The notes: a model not told the origin generated them from the sequence alone. A DNA stretch of 64,000 bases from Anodontia alba (GCA_964016985.1 OZ024828.1:84956308-85020307); one strand, 5' to 3'. Shown: positions 61,901-64,000, numbered from the stretch's first letter. Translations and numbers: made by a program.

Positions 61901-64000
61901 AACTACAAATAAAATTTCAGCATGATAGGATGTAAACTGTAGGAGGATTTAGCCAGAAACAAAAAGTTTACTGAAATTTTCAAAGGGGCATAACTCTGCT
62001 AATATTTGGTGGACTGTAACATGAAGTTTCAGCTTGATTGAATGTAAACTGTAGGAGGATTTAGGGGGATCAAAGGGGCATAACTCTGCTAATATTTGGT
62101 GGACTATAACCTTAAAACAATATGCGCTGCTCCACATCATGGTCTAACTATAAATCAAGTTTCAGCTTGATCGGATGTAAACTGTAGGAGGAGTTAGCCG
62201 GAAACGAAATTTTCAAAGGGGCATAACACTGCTAAACTGTAGGAGGATTTAGCCAGAAACAAAAAGTTTACTGAAATTTTCAAAGGGGCATAACACTGCT
62301 AATATTTGGTGGACTGTAACCGTGAAACAAAATATGCACTGCATCACATCATGGTCTAACTGTACATGAAGTTTCAGCTTGATTGGATTTAAACTGTAGG
62401 AGGATTTAGCCAGAAACGAAAAATTAATAGAAATCTTCATTTACTGAAATTTTCAAAGGGGTATAACTCTGCTAATATTTGGTGGACTATAACCTTGAAA
62501 CAATATGCGCTGCTCCACATCATGGTCTAACTATAAATCAAGTTTCAGCTTGATCGGATGTAAACTGTAGGAGGAGTTAGCCGGAAACGAAAAGTCAACT
62601 GAAATTTTCAAAGGGGCATAACTCTGCTAATATTTGGTGGACTGTAACCTGGAAACAATATGCGCTGCTCCACATCATGGTCTAACAATATATGAAGTTT
62701 CAGCTTGATTCATTTGGATGTAAAATGTAGGAGGAGTTAACGGGAAATGAAAAGTTTACAGAAATTTTCTAAGGGGCATAACTCTGTAAACAGTTGGTGG
62801 ACTGTAACCCTGAAACAAAATGCGCTGCGCCACATCATGGTCTAACTATATACCTAGTTTCAGCTTGATCGGATGTAAACTGTAGGGGGAGTTGGCCGGA
62901 AACGAAAAAGTTTACGGACGGACGCCATACTCCGTTTGTTTTGTTTGATTTGGGCTTAACGTCGCTTTCAACAATCTTTCAGTCATATCGCGACAGTGTC
63001 TGGATGTGACAGGGAGCTCAATGCTCACCTTTAGAGTGCTGCCTCACTGAAATATCATGCCCCAGACACTCTGACATGATATTCCACCCAGTCACATTAT
63101 ACTGACACTGAGCTGACCAGTTCCAATTCCTAGCTCTACTTTCTTAATGCTGAGCGCCAAGCGAAAGAGCAGCTAGTACCATTTTTAAAGTCTTTGGTAT
63201 GACCCGGCCGGGGATCAAACCCACAACCTCCCGGTCACAAAGCGGACGCTCTACCACTGAGCCACTGTGCCAGTTTCGCCATACTCCGTTACATAATACG
63301 TCCCGTTTTTCAAACGGGCGTATAAAAATGAGAAAGAGTTAATTTTAAAGCACATTTAGAGAGATTTTTGACAGGATTTGTTTGTTTGTGTTGAGGTTTT
63401 ACAGCCCATTCAACCCAATAGGGTCATTTCAAGCGCAGTCAGTTTACCTAACCACACGTTTACTGGGCAGGCTCTAAGCGGTTAACCAGTATTGTGCACA
63501 TTTTATTCACCAGAAACTGACAACTGCCCTTCTTGAATTAGCAGAAGGGAGAGAATGACCATAGAAAATATTTCATGATCAATCTCCATGAAAGAATGTT
63601 GCCAACCTCGGCGGGGGTCGAACCCATGACCTCCTGGTCTCCAGTCGGACGAGCATCCAACTGAGCCACCAAGGCTGGCAGGATTAATGAACTGAGTTTA
63701 AAAACTGCAAAACTGATAATTTGCATAAGGTATGCCCCAGTACATCCCTGTTACAGATATATGAATGTTTACAGTAAACAAACATGTTAATGAAATGAAA
63801 ATACCATTGGTCAAATGAATAAGTCCCTCAGTATACGGTAATATAAAAATAAAATGACAGTTACCTGTAGGAATGGCAACAGATATTGTGACTGTGAAAG
63901 TCACCTGGTGTCCTTCAGAAATTAGATTATCTCCCTTCTTCTTTTTCTTCTTTGACTTTGCTCCAAAAGTTACCTCCCCACTACCACGACTACTGCTACT
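22733..64000 (-). CDS. CFAP92: CFAP92/KIAA1257-like gene, partial, seven exons
   Basis: Seven minus-strand exons join into one reading frame of 447 codons plus two bases with no stop. Every boundary is AG...GT, and the phases match in order 1,2,1,1,1,1. The junction residues are V46, S127, G176, G226, G334 and G385 of the visible fragment. Residues about 60-165 form the most conserved-looking block, with YYHLEYYLVPD, DGDITWVAWSHSHTVTVT and RIWDTRDKVG. This resembles the DUF4550 region of CFAP92/KIAA1257, a putative axoneme protein. The family name comes from recalled motifs, not a search. Residues about 226-335 are a Ser/Gly/Lys-rich, probably disordered linker. The start codon lies beyond 64000 and the stop was not found. 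Introns are 29233, 4911, 1839, 845, 1023 and 2074 bp in transcript order, all filled with repeats. It could instead be a relative of this family with another name; that it is a real gene is much surer than the name. Confidence 0.65.
22973..23276. mobile_element. Hairpin module split by a TA-1 element
   Basis: GAGTGTAGACCCCAATCAGA and GTGTCTGACTGGGCC precede the insertion, and CTCTGTTTGCCACTC resumes after it. Removing the insert restores a normal module with GGGCCTACTCTGTTTGCC. Confidence 0.7.
23029..23262. mobile_element. TA-1 MITE, second copy
   Basis: ATTGAAACCTGTGTAAGAGA pairs with CTCTCTTACACAGGTTTCAC. The centre is the perfect hairpin GTCATGTAATTTTGCTAGCA and complement. TA lies on each side (23027 and 23263). 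An internal 30-bp repeat of AAAGGTACATGT makes it longer than the copy at 16189. Confidence 0.85.
23528..23760. mobile_element. GP-family MITE, copy 3, diverged
   Basis: The left end is AGGTCCACTTGTTCAAAGC and the centre is GTGTAGCTTTTGCAATGCAA with complement. The right end has lost the GGGCCC tip. Confidence 0.6.
23885..24167. mobile_element. TTAA-2 MITE, enlarged
   Basis: It runs from TTAACCCTTAAGGCACCAGT to GAGCTTAAGGGTTAA. A partial duplication of the left arm (AAGGCTTGACA at 23952 and AAGGCCTGACA at 24031) makes it longer than other copies. The palindrome is GTCTGCTAGGCAGGTAATTC. Confidence 0.75.
24297..24362. repeat. Stand-alone hairpin module
   Basis: GGCAAATAGTGAAGACTGAT and GATCTGGGTCTGCACTATTT with stem GATGCTGCA..TGTGGCATC. 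Confidence 0.65.
24460..24690. mobile_element. PR-family element with strong hairpin
   Basis: AAAGAATTTGCTCCC..GGGAGCAAATTCTTT is perfect. GCTCCCTTCTGAAAAGGGGT and CCCCTTTTCAGAAGGGCA extend it. It lies in intron F-G. Confidence 0.75.
24997..25149 (-). CDS. CFAP92: Exon F: basic helix and strand, phase 1-1
   Basis: This 153-bp exon encodes GSSKALATSQKDGIVSRRRN, RRAEALAQSMAETIKKKG and ICVVPIRMAVLFS. The acceptor is CTTTCTTAAG|GTTCTAG and the donor CTTTTCTG|GTAAGT. An amphipathic, Arg/Lys-rich helix (RRRNRRAEALAQSMAETIKKK) is followed by a hydrophobic strand (ICVVPIRMAVLFS). This is the third consecutive symmetrical exon. Confidence 0.82.
25600..25757 (-). mobile_element. SINE-A, partial; unoccupied TTAA site
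   Basis: CCTTTCAATATGACTTAAGT, then CATATTGAGATGACGAAAGG and GAATTCCGCCTCCAGTGGGA. The minus strand reads GTTTCGAATCCCACTGG, a B-box-like block, ahead of GGAGGCGGAATTC. The TTAA at 25626-25629 is intact, whereas the copy at 29985 carries an insertion at the same place. The tRNA-like head is diverged. Confidence 0.7.
25750..26115. mobile_element. TA-3: palindromic element, 366 bp
   Basis: CAGTTTACCCTCTTTATATT at the left and CATTGTAATGAGGTTTAGCT then G at the right lie between TA duplications. The central perfect hairpin is GACATTTGTTAGAATCACCT and complement (25897-25950). It ends 57 bp from exon E. Confidence 0.75.
26173..26496 (-). CDS. CFAP92: Exon E: low-complexity Ser/Gly/Lys linker, phase 1-1
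   Basis: This 324-bp exon is the longest seen. It encodes GPTPGGDQKAVSRASAQK, ATSPTPHTLVAVPNRDEELD, GRNSFSRLGRLAGHEETPGS, GGGGRLDSRGSKASSKK and KAELNVTPLAKPKSAASSG. The composition predicts a disordered linker between the exon B-C domain and the exon F-G block. The acceptor is TTGTTTACAAG|GACC and the donor TCATCAG|GTATGG. It is also a symmetrical exon and could be skipped in frame. No homology is claimed for this segment. Confidence 0.8.
26641..26727. mobile_element. FB fold-back element
   Basis: GTGGGTACTCAATAGAAGCG pairs with GTGCTTCTAATGAGTACCCA; the right flank is TTCATGGAGAAATAAGAAAA. Confidence 0.7.
27097..27288. mobile_element. TTAA-1 MITE with central deletion
   Basis: It runs from TTAACCCTGATCCTGCTGAA to TCAGCATGAACTGAGTTAA. 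The left arm of the hairpin module is cut to GCAAACAGTAAAAAGAAGC, so the stem is lost. Confidence 0.75.
27342..27491 (-). CDS. CFAP92: Exon D: basic linker exon, phase 1-1
   Basis: This 150-bp exon encodes GQDIDEIGGVKSIVMRQSK, SFISMQPKKGCEVRPLPK and EVTFQKPEAVKKR. Both borders interrupt a glycine codon (phase 1). The acceptor is ACATTTGCAG|GTCAAG and the donor AAAAGAG|GTAAAC. The length is a multiple of three with equal phases, so skipping it would keep the frame. No catalytic motif is visible; it looks like a flexible basic segment after the folded domain. Confidence 0.82.
27565..27675. mobile_element. FB fold-back element, short loop
   Basis: TTTTTCTTATTTCTCCATGA and GTTGAGAAATAAGAAGAATA, with centre CTCATTAGAAGCTTCTAATG. 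Confidence 0.75.
27755..28170. mobile_element. PR element split by TA-5 and a hairpin module
   Basis: The PR left half ends CCCTCTGAAAAGGTGTCTA. The TA-5 copy (about 27821-28027) runs from AGGTAAATGTCCTAAAATTT to GTGTTCGAAATTTTTGGACA and contains the module at 27871-27939. PR resumes with AATTCTTTCCTTTTTGTGTA. Confidence 0.6.
28263..28330. repeat. Stand-alone hairpin module
   Basis: GGCAAACAGTGCAGACCCAA and TCAGGGTTTCCACTGTTTGC around GATGCCGCA..TGCGGCATC. Confidence 0.7.
28440..29130. other. Intron C-D sequence with a 260-bp direct repeat
   Basis: CATTTGTCTAAAAACTGC is followed by ATGACAGGTAATGGACAGAT (28668), and a related block ends TGACATGTAATGGACACATG (28926). AACCAAATATTACAAGGGAG (28578) and AACCAAATATTACAATGGAG (28810) confirm two diverged units. 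No coding signal. Confidence 0.5.
29137..29317. mobile_element. TTAA-2 MITE beside exon C
   Basis: It runs from TTAACCCTAGAAATGCAAGC to CACTTTATGGGTCAA. Arms GAGAAAATAAGACTTGGCAT and CAAATCTTATTTTCTCTC. It ends 13 bp before the exon C donor side. Confidence 0.65.
29331..29476 (-). CDS. CFAP92: Exon C: end of the DUF4550-like domain
   Basis: This 146-bp exon enters in phase 2 and leaves in phase 1. It encodes SHTVTVTKELLLKLY, THTLELRIWDTRDKVG and RAKFDRPKFFGLANVKPG. The acceptor CTGATTATTTTCAG and the donor CCAG|GTATGTG fit consensus. The junction with exon B gives WVAWS-HTVTV, a continuous strand-like pattern. The alternating hydrophobic pattern followed by RIWDTRDK is C2-like in appearance and fits the family. 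A degenerate TTAA-2 element ends about 14 bp into the downstream intron. Confidence 0.87.
29615..29730. mobile_element. FB fold-back element, perfect arms
   Basis: AAACATAGATTATTGGTACT and its reverse complement are separated by AGAACCACCTCACTGAGGCG. Arm sequence differs from most FB copies in GATTATTGG. Confidence 0.75.
29863..29970. mobile_element. FB fold-back element, centre altered
   Basis: TTTTTCTTATTTCTCCACAA and TTTTCATGAAAAAAAATAAG frame a centre with TGGAATGGGAACCTGTAG in place of the usual arm. Confidence 0.55.
29985..30395 (-). mobile_element. SINE-A with TTAA-1 inserted
   Basis: The minus strand begins TGGGTGGCGGAGTGGTTAGT (A-box-like TGGCGGAGTGG) and has GGGTTCGAATCTCACTGG (B-box), so it is tRNA-derived. 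GGAGGCGGAATTCAGC and CCTTTCA..TTGG follow. Imperfect flanking repeats are CTTTGTGGTTAAAAA and CTTTGGTTAAAAA. A TTAA-1 element occupies its internal TTAA. Confidence 0.85.
30034..30244. mobile_element. TTAA-1 MITE inside SINE-A
   Basis: It runs from TTAACCCTTGTCATGCTGAA to TTCAGCAGGACCAGGGTAA. SINE-A sequence flanks it on both sides, exactly at the TTAA kept in the 25.6-kb copy. Confidence 0.88.
30540..30645. mobile_element. FB-related element, diverged
   Basis: CTAATGTTGTCGGTACCCAT and ACGAGTACCCACAACATATG. Confidence 0.5.
32014..34198 (+). mobile_element. HL-d: hairpin-ended element with 128-bp array
   Basis: The 5' end is CAAGAGCTGTCGGAGGACAG (hairpin GCTGTC..GACAGC) then GAGCTCGCCTG. The 3' end is CTTGTACTTCGTACAGGCGA then GCTAA, a hairpin followed by the complement of the 5' CTCGCCTG. 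Between them lie a 128-bp array (32080-33640), two about 190-bp units starting GTCCTAGATTTTGACCCC (33757) and GTCCTAGATTCTGACCCC (33941), and an AACGCA hexamer run (34111-34141). The host sequence breaks between A and T. Confidence 0.8.
32080..33640 (+). repeat. 128-bp tandem array with two unit types
   Basis: CAAGATATAAGGCAAAATCA recurs at 32311, 32439, 32567, 32695, 32823, 32951, 33079, 33207, 33337, 33465 and 33593, with a spacing of 128 except one 130. Units are of two kinds: A with CACCAACAGAGATATATTTT, B with CAATGACCTAGATATAGTAA. The order from 32220 is B A B A A B A B B B B. Identity between units is very high, pointing to recent amplification. Confidence 0.95.
34388..34631 (-). CDS. 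CFAP92: Exon B: core of the DUF4550-like domain
   Basis: This 244-bp exon enters in phase 1 and leaves in phase 2. It encodes an acidic start (VEDEDAPDLRELIKKKKR), then NYYHLEYYLVPD, KTDVVTYSMAAKIYMERHD and KTWQDGDITWVAWSH. The acceptor is CATGGTTACAG|TTGAGG and the donor TCACACAG|GTACAA. The aromatic HLEYYL and TWVAW motifs are the main reason for the CFAP92-like call. Reading through the donor quickly gives an unrelated tail, which supports a real splice site. A palindromic TTAA-2 element begins close upstream of the acceptor. Confidence 0.85.
34654..34841. mobile_element. TTAA-2 MITE beside exon B
   Basis: The perfect centre is TTTCATGTGAATTGTCTGC..GCAGACAATTCACATGAAA. The right end is CTTAAGTGTTAA; the left tip is worn (TTAGTGTCGTTCCAAATTG). 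It begins 23 bp from the exon B acceptor. Confidence 0.7.
35045..35235. mobile_element. TTAA-5 MITE, best copy
   Basis: It runs from TTAATGCTTAGCACTGGGTA to CCAGAGAGTGGTAAAGGTTAA. Subterminal CAGCAGACGACATTTTG and TTTGTCGTCTGCTG and central AAACAGGATATGACATTTCA with complement are all preserved. Confidence 0.8.
35309..35546. mobile_element. GP-family MITE, copy 4
   Basis: GGGCCCAGTTGTTCAAAGC at the left; TTTTGAACAAGTTGGCCC at the right. Central hairpin TGTGAGTAGCTTTTGCAACT and complement. Confidence 0.8.
35781..36080 (-). mobile_element. SINE-B, 300 bp, with target duplication
   Basis: The minus strand begins CTGGCCTGGGTGGCTCAGTC (A-box-like) and has a worn B-box region near GGCTTCGAGGCC. 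The 3' part ends in a short AATC-type tail. It is flanked by GAAATTGA at 35773 and 36081. The plus-strand frame 35964-36167 overlaps it and is not a gene. Confidence 0.8.
36288..36508. mobile_element. FB-containing palindrome with AGGACTTGTTAAGGAGG ends
   Basis: CAGAGGACTTGTTAAGGAGG and CTCCTTAACAAGTCCTCTG are inverted. Inside are ATTTGATGATAATTCTGGGA and TCAGAATTATCATAAAATAC, then an FB centre with the left arm duplicated (TCCATAAAACATATGTTGTG and TCCATAAAAACATATGCTGT). Confidence 0.8.
36510..38830. other. Repeat-poor part of intron A-B
   Basis: These 2.3 kb contain none of the families found elsewhere in the window. There is a small duplication GCAAAGAAATTGTAAGCTAC (36895 and 36929). Short open frames at 36755 and 38113 show no recognisable domain or splice context. 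No gene is called. Confidence 0.5.
38833..38935. mobile_element. FB-related hairpin
   Basis: ATTTGAATTACCTCATTGAG and CAATTCCAATGCATACCAAC; CAAAACATATCTTG and CAAGACATAGTTTGG extend the arms. Confidence 0.6.
39345..39605. mobile_element. PR-family element
   Basis: AAAGAATTTGCTC..GAGCAAATTCTTTC around TCAGTGG; outer TGAATACATCTCTAAGGGAA and GTGTATCCATTCACTT. Confidence 0.7.
39821..40323. mobile_element. TTAA-2 MITE interrupted by SINE-E
   Basis: It runs from TTAACCCTTAAAGCCCCAAT to TTGGCGCTTTAAGGGTTAA. Centre TTTCATGTGAATCATCTGC with complement. A SINE-E copy lies in the right arm. Without it the element is about 205 bp. Confidence 0.88.
40008..40290 (-). mobile_element. SINE-E, 283 bp, with 13-bp target duplication
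   Basis: It is flanked by GCTACAAATTTTG at 39995 and 40291, a perfect match. The minus strand begins CGGGGATGGTCGGGTGGTGC and ends near CACAATCAGTCAAT. Confidence 0.9.
40360..40430. mobile_element. TTAA-1 end fragment
   Basis: AAAAGACAGGGCATATCCGG and GTTCAGCAGGACTAAGATTC match one TTAA-1 terminus; the rest of the element is absent. Confidence 0.55.
40439..40779. mobile_element. TA-4 MITE carrying an FB hairpin
   Basis: CAGTCAAACCTCAATAGCTC at the left and AAGCCATTGAGGTTTGAC at the right lie between TA duplications. The centre is an FB-type hairpin (TGTGTACTCATTAGAATTGC and complement, about 40555-40675). Confidence 0.75.
41209..41540 (-). pseudogene. Tc1-like transposase fragment, left arm
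   Basis: The minus strand reads WYHVVLQDDNARPHRARIVQ, then FLQQNNVDHLDWTARSPDLS and PIEHVWDILGQRA. QDDNARPH holds the second catalytic Asp and SPDLSPIEHVWD the third acidic residue. The N-terminal half with the first Asp is absent from this arm, and the frame breaks after GQRA. Confidence 0.85.
41590..42040 (+). pseudogene. Tc1-like transposase fragment, right arm
   Basis: Frame 41666-41980 reads RHRQARLAWTRQHRRWTNQQ, then WVTVLFTNESRFLLDMLDRR and jumps to LSPIEHVWDILGQRVRQ. The first catalytic Asp of the usual FTDESRF motif is Asn here, and the region with the second Asp is deleted. A frameshift then moves the C-terminus (LQEEWRRIPQLQIATLIRSM) to another frame. It cannot encode an active enzyme. 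Confidence 0.88.
42323..42465 (-). mobile_element. SINE-E, 5'-truncated
   Basis: TTTGATTGTGTTGGGGTTTG and CCTTGTGGGTCATTTTGTGT are the 3' portion; the copy stops after GGGACAGGAATGAT. The missing part is the 5' end, as expected for a retroposed copy. Confidence 0.75.
42607..42629. repeat. G23 homopolymer
   Basis: A run of 23 G. Flanks are GGTTCATGGTGT and TAATAATTTTAG. Length is liable to sequencing error. Confidence 0.85.
42640..43000. other. No gene or element recognised
   Basis: AT-rich sequence between the G-run and the HL-e array. Confidence 0.4.
43020..44330 (+). repeat. HL-e: tandem array, unit about 150 bp
   Basis: GGTGCAGACAAG recurs at about 43251, 43392, 43543, 43694, 43845, 43992 and 44143, with a spacing near 151. 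Units contain CAAGTTTGGTCAAAATCCAT and GTGACCTTGAAAATGGGGTC. A GACAAGGCCGACGCCGAC block follows near 44300. No clear terminal hairpins were seen, so the element may be truncated. Frames 43733-44184 are array-derived. Confidence 0.85.
44420..44516. repeat. Inside-out hairpin module
   Basis: GAACTGCTACACTTTGATCT and AGATGAAAGTGTAGCAGTC form the outer stem. CTACACTGCTTGCTC..GAGCAAACAGTGTAG is innermost, the reverse of the usual order. Confidence 0.65.
44665..44765 (-). mobile_element. SINE-B-like fragment
   Basis: GTTTAAAGGCCCTGTCAACA, ATTAAGGTCATGTTG and GTTAACCTAACCACA match only the 3' third of SINE-B. Confidence 0.55.
44774..45103 (-). mobile_element. SINE-B, full-length, with 11-bp target duplication
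   Basis: The minus strand begins GAGGCCGGCCTCTGTGACTT and has GGTTGTGGGTTTGAATCCCG (B-box). Flanks are AGATAAGGAGT (44763) and AGACAAGGAGT (45104). Its 3' end carries AACACAAACAAGC. Confidence 0.78.
45135..45376. mobile_element. GP-family MITE, copy 5, best preserved
   Basis: GGGCCCAGTTGTTCAAAGC and GCTTTGAACAACTGGGCCC are perfect complements bar one base; centre GTGAGTAGCTTTTGCACTGC and complement. Confidence 0.88.
45421..45630. mobile_element. TTAA-1 MITE, first of a tandem pair
   Basis: ATAACCCTGGTCCTACTGAA to CAGCATGACAAGGGTTAA; the left TTAA has become ATAA. The right TTAA is shared with the next copy. Confidence 0.82.
45627..45837. mobile_element. TTAA-1 MITE, second of a tandem pair
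   Basis: TTAATCTTTCTCTTGCCAAA to CAGCATGACAAGGGTTAA. Its left tip resembles TTAA-6 (TCTCTTGCC) more than TTAA-1, while the remainder is TTAA-1. Same orientation as its neighbour. Confidence 0.8.
45895..46035 (-). mobile_element. SINE-A, truncated at the tRNA-like head
   Basis: GATGATGGATTGGTGTTTTA, CCCTTTCAACAGTATCTGAG and TAAATTCCACCTCCCATAGG then ATTTGAACC (B-box). The A-box side is missing. Confidence 0.7.
46225..46292. repeat. Stand-alone hairpin module, worn
   Basis: TTAGCAAACAGAGCAGATCC and GATCAGTCTACAATGATTGC with stem GATGCCGCTG..CAGCATTTG. Confidence 0.55.
46349..48508 (+). mobile_element. HL-f: hairpin-ended element with about 143-bp array
   Basis: The 5' end is TACAAGAGGGCCAAGAAGGC (hairpin GGGCC..GGCCC), then CACTCACCTG. 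The 3' end is TTGAGCACTTCGTGCTCAGG then TGAGCTAA, a perfect hairpin followed by the complement of CTCACCT. A region with GATGACGCATGATGGAC precedes it. The array fills the interior. No protein of its own. Confidence 0.82.
46410..48375 (+). repeat. Array of about 14 units, 140-145 bp
   Basis: Units carry TTTTCAAGATGGCCACCATG, GCGGCCATCTTGGATTTCC, TTTTAGCTATTTTTGATCTA and CAAGTCACCCCGATGCTTCC. GATGGCCACCATGGCGGCCATC is itself nearly palindromic. Unit identity is moderate, so the array is older than that of HL-d. Frames at 46419-48393 are array-derived, not genes. Confidence 0.9.
48515..49500. other. AT-rich intron sequence with two half TTAA-2 copies
   Basis: AACCATTAAAGAACCATTCA..GTAGCAGATAGC (48690) and CCTTATTTTCTCTAAAAAAT..GTCATCTGCTGC (49375) are single-arm TTAA-2 remnants. 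Nothing else was recognised. Confidence 0.45.
49509..49708. mobile_element. TTAA-1 MITE, short loop
   Basis: TTAACCCTACTCATTCTAAA to TTTAGTAAGAGAAGGGTTAA. The hairpin module is reduced to CAGATCAGCTGGCTTCTGAT then CTGG. Confidence 0.78.
49939..50181. mobile_element. TTAA-1 MITE with internal duplication
   Basis: TTATCCATTATCCTGCTGAA to CAGCATGACAAGGGTTAA. AAGTAATCTGATTGGCTGTC occurs twice (50057 and 50113), a tandem duplication of about 56 bp. Confidence 0.8.
50310..50625. mobile_element. Cluster of FB pieces
   Basis: TTGTTTCTCCATAAAAACTA (50313), CTTATTTCTTAATGAAAATA (50449), AACATATGTTTTCATCAAGA (50486) and CGCAACATATGTTTTCATGG (50563): at least two diverged copies next to each other. Confidence 0.6.
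51200..51325. mobile_element. FB fold-back element, near-perfect
   Basis: TTATTTCTCCATGAAAACGT and ATGTTTTTATGGAGAAATAA, centre CACTAAAAGTGCATCTTCAA then GGCACTTTTAGTG. Flanked by AGCTCCAGACAGGAGGGGTT. Confidence 0.78.
51690..53192 (+). mobile_element. HL-g: element with two different arrays
   Basis: The 5' end is near AAGACATGATGGCCCTATAT then CACTCACCTG. The 3' end is ACACTTTGTGCTCAGGTGAG then CTAA. The first array (about 51790-52300) has a period of about 125 with AAGCACTGACGAATTATAAG. The second (about 52320-53000) has a period of about 165 with TATCAAAGGCCTGGGCCTCC and AGGTCCACTAGGTGAAGC. GACGGACGGATGCATGG precedes the end. Open frames inside are array-derived. Confidence 0.78.
53537..54005. 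mobile_element. TTAA-5 MITE interrupted by TA-5
   Basis: TTAAAGCTCAGCATGCTAGA and TTCAGCAGATGATATTTTGA at the left; after the insert, ATCAATATGATGTCTGCTGA at the right. The right tip is worn. Inner arms GGAAACAGTTTGTATGAAAT are partly duplicated. Confidence 0.6.
53742..53958. mobile_element. TA-5 MITE carrying a hairpin module
   Basis: CGGTAAATGTCCTAAAATTT and AAATTTTTAGGACATTTACCG then TA; TA also at 53740. The interior is the hairpin module (53838-53906). A second copy lies at about 27821. Confidence 0.85.
54285..54405. mobile_element. FB fold-back element
   Basis: TTTTTCTTATTTCTTCACAA and TTTTCATGGAGAAATAAGAA, centre AGAAGTGCCTCAGCGAGGTG; left flank ATAGCCCCAGATAAAGGC. Confidence 0.75.
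54485..54800. mobile_element. Half TTAA-2 and half TTAA-5 copies
   Basis: CCACATGAAATTCCAAGTCT..TGTCTTCTGCTACAG (54522-54600) is one TTAA-2 arm. TTAACCTTTACCACTCTCTG then GCAGCAGACGACAAAATGG (54669) is one TTAA-5 arm. Confidence 0.5.
55010..55090. mobile_element. FB-related hairpin, diverged
   Basis: TTTTTTCTAGCAAAACATAT, GTTAGTCATTGGAATTGCCT and AAGCAATTCCGAGTACC. Confidence 0.45.
55105..55176. repeat. C-rich, CA and A-rich low complexity
   Basis: C-runs from 55108 lead into eight CA dinucleotides (55144-55159) and a run of 17 A. Frames across it are artefacts. Confidence 0.9.
55610..55705. mobile_element. FB-related hairpin
   Basis: TGCACATAAAAATGTATATT and ATATATTTTTTCATGCAAAT; centre CATTAGAATTACCTCAATGA then GGCAATTCTAATG. 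Confidence 0.7.
55744..55963. mobile_element. TTAA-4 MITE, best copy
   Basis: TTAACTGTTTCCCCGCTAGT to CCCAGCATGCAAAGAGTTAA. Hairpin module CAGGTCCGACAAAATGTCGG and subterminal TTGTCTGCTGATAA, TATCAGACGACAAAAAAG. It shares its right TTAA with a TTAA-1 copy. Confidence 0.85.
55960..56173. mobile_element. TTAA-1 MITE abutting TTAA-4
   Basis: TTAACACTAGTCCTGCTGAA to TTCAGCAGGACAAGGGTTAA. Its module has a perfect GGCTTCTGAAGAAGCC loop. Only one TTAA lies between it and the preceding element. Confidence 0.88.
56265..56375. mobile_element. FB element, one arm shortened
   Basis: TTTTTTCTTATTTTCCTGGA, GTGGGTACTTATTAGAAGCA; the right side is CTAATGAGTACCTTATGTTT then ATAAGAAATAAG. Confidence 0.6.
56402..57880 (+). 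mobile_element. HL-h: element with about 435-bp repeat, hosting SINE-D
   Basis: The 5' end is AACAAGAGACCCATGGGCCA then CTATGCTCACC. The 3' end is CCCCTATGGCTCTGGTGAGC then TAAAA. Repeated segments are GCTAAATAAGAAATATAGAC (56505) and GCTAAATATGAAATATGAGC (56942), each followed by CCCAGT..TTTCAGAG. The 3' part (57484-57560) resembles HL-b (ACCATATATGGGCATGGCC). Confidence 0.75.
57075..57244 (-). mobile_element. SINE-D, 170 bp, with 15-bp target duplication
   Basis: AGGCACATGCTTTTC flanks it at 57060 and 57245, a perfect match. A T-run at the left is the poly(A) tail of the minus-strand copy. The minus strand starts TCTCACCGCTGTGGTTCCAG, so the tRNA-like 5' head is missing. Confidence 0.92.
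57990..58105. mobile_element. FB fold-back element, perfect arms
   Basis: TTTCTTATTTCTCCAGGAAA and TTTTCATGGAGAAATAAGAA; centre AGAAGCACCTCAGTGAGGCA. Left flank AGCTCTTGATAAGACGC. Confidence 0.78.
58580..58640. repeat. C-rich low complexity
   Basis: CCCCCCCTCCACCCCCCCAA and CCACCCACCCATCCGCCCCC. Confidence 0.85.
58785..59150. mobile_element. Two PR-family hairpins
   Basis: AAGAATTTGCTCCCTCTGGG then AGCTAATTCTTCCCTTTAAG (58840), and GGGTATACTCTAAAAGGAAA then TTTCCCTTTAGAGTATACCC (59087-59145). The first is preceded by AGAGGACTTGTTCAGGATGA, an FB-flank type. Confidence 0.6.
59240..59451. mobile_element. TTAA-1 MITE
   Basis: TTAACCATAGGGTATGTTGA to CAGCATGACAAGGGTTAA. A half TTAA-2 arm (CAATTCACATGAAATACTAT) lies just to the left. 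Confidence 0.78.
59600..60111 (-). mobile_element. SINE-D, full-length, with 13-bp target duplication
   Basis: TATTGTTTTTATT flanks it at 59587 and 60112, a perfect match. The minus strand begins GCGGGCCCACGTAGCCTAGG (A-box-like GTAGCCTAGGGG) and has GTGGTTTGAACCTCG (B-box-like). It contains a SINE-E copy; without that and its duplication it is about 223 bp. Confidence 0.9.
59674..59950 (-). mobile_element. SINE-E, 277 bp, inside SINE-D
   Basis: AAAGGTGGGCGA flanks it at 59662 and 59951, a perfect match. It starts (minus) GGGGGTGGTCGGGTGTGGCG and ends AAAACCCAACACAAA. Confidence 0.92.
60244..60412. repeat. Long inverted repeat, arms about 75 bp
   Basis: AATAGATCAGCTCTAGCAGT and GAACAAGAGCTGATCTATTT are the outer arms. 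GAGTAATAAATCACTG and CTGTGATTTATTACTC lie inside, then GGTCAGTTGTAA and TTACAACTGACC. A related single block CAGTGATTTGTTGCAGAATA then AATCACTG lies at 60658. Confidence 0.8.
60730..60845. mobile_element. FB fold-back element
   Basis: TTTTTCTTATTTCTCCATGA and TTTTCAAGGAAAAATAAGAA; arms use GTGTGTACTCATTAGAAGC and CATGTGTACACACAACATAT. Confidence 0.75.
61680..62900 (+). repeat. Array with about 155-bp units and internal deletions
   Basis: Units contain TTCAAAGGGGCATAACTCTG, CTAATATTTGGTGGACTGTA, GCGCTGCTCCACATCATGG and GTTTCAGCTTGATCGGATGT. CATCATGG blocks recur near 61889, 62136, 62348, 62520, 62674 and 62837. Units near 61990-62070 and 62215-62240 are shortened. Frames at 61949-62440 are array-derived. 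Confidence 0.88.
62937..63276 (-). mobile_element. SINE-C, 340 bp, with 14-bp target duplication
   Basis: CGCCATACTCCGTT flanks it at 62923 and 63277, a perfect match. The minus strand begins ACTGGCACAGTGGCTCAGTG (A-box) and has GTTGTGGGTTTGATCCCCGG (B-box), a clear tRNA-like head. The body includes AGTGTCTGGGGCATGATATT and its tail region has AAACAAAACAAA. Confidence 0.93.
63379..63678 (-). mobile_element. SINE-B, 300 bp, close to exon A
   Basis: The minus strand begins TGCCAGCCTTGGTGGCTCAG (A-box) and has GGTCATGGGTTCGACCCCCG (B-box). It is flanked by CAGGATT at 63372 and 63679. It lies 186 bp from the exon A donor. The 3' tail is CAAACAAACAAA. Confidence 0.85.
63865..64000 (-). CDS. CFAP92: Exon A of the CFAP92-like gene (5' end outside the window)
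   Basis: This exon gives residues 1-45 of the visible fragment plus one base (phase 1). It opens with a Ser-rich stretch (SSSSRGSGEV), then a run of six lysines (AKSKKKKKKGDN), then HQVTFTVTISVAIPT. The donor reads CCTACAG|GTAACTG. Joining the leftover G to TT of exon B gives a valine codon, so the two exons are in frame although 29.2 kb apart. The acceptor lies outside the window. The basic run followed by an alternating hydrophobic strand suggests the edge of a folded domain. Confidence 0.75.

Noticed and set aside
63180..63276. Functional tRNA gene on the minus strand
   Set aside because: It is the head of SINE-C, bounded by a 14-bp target duplication.
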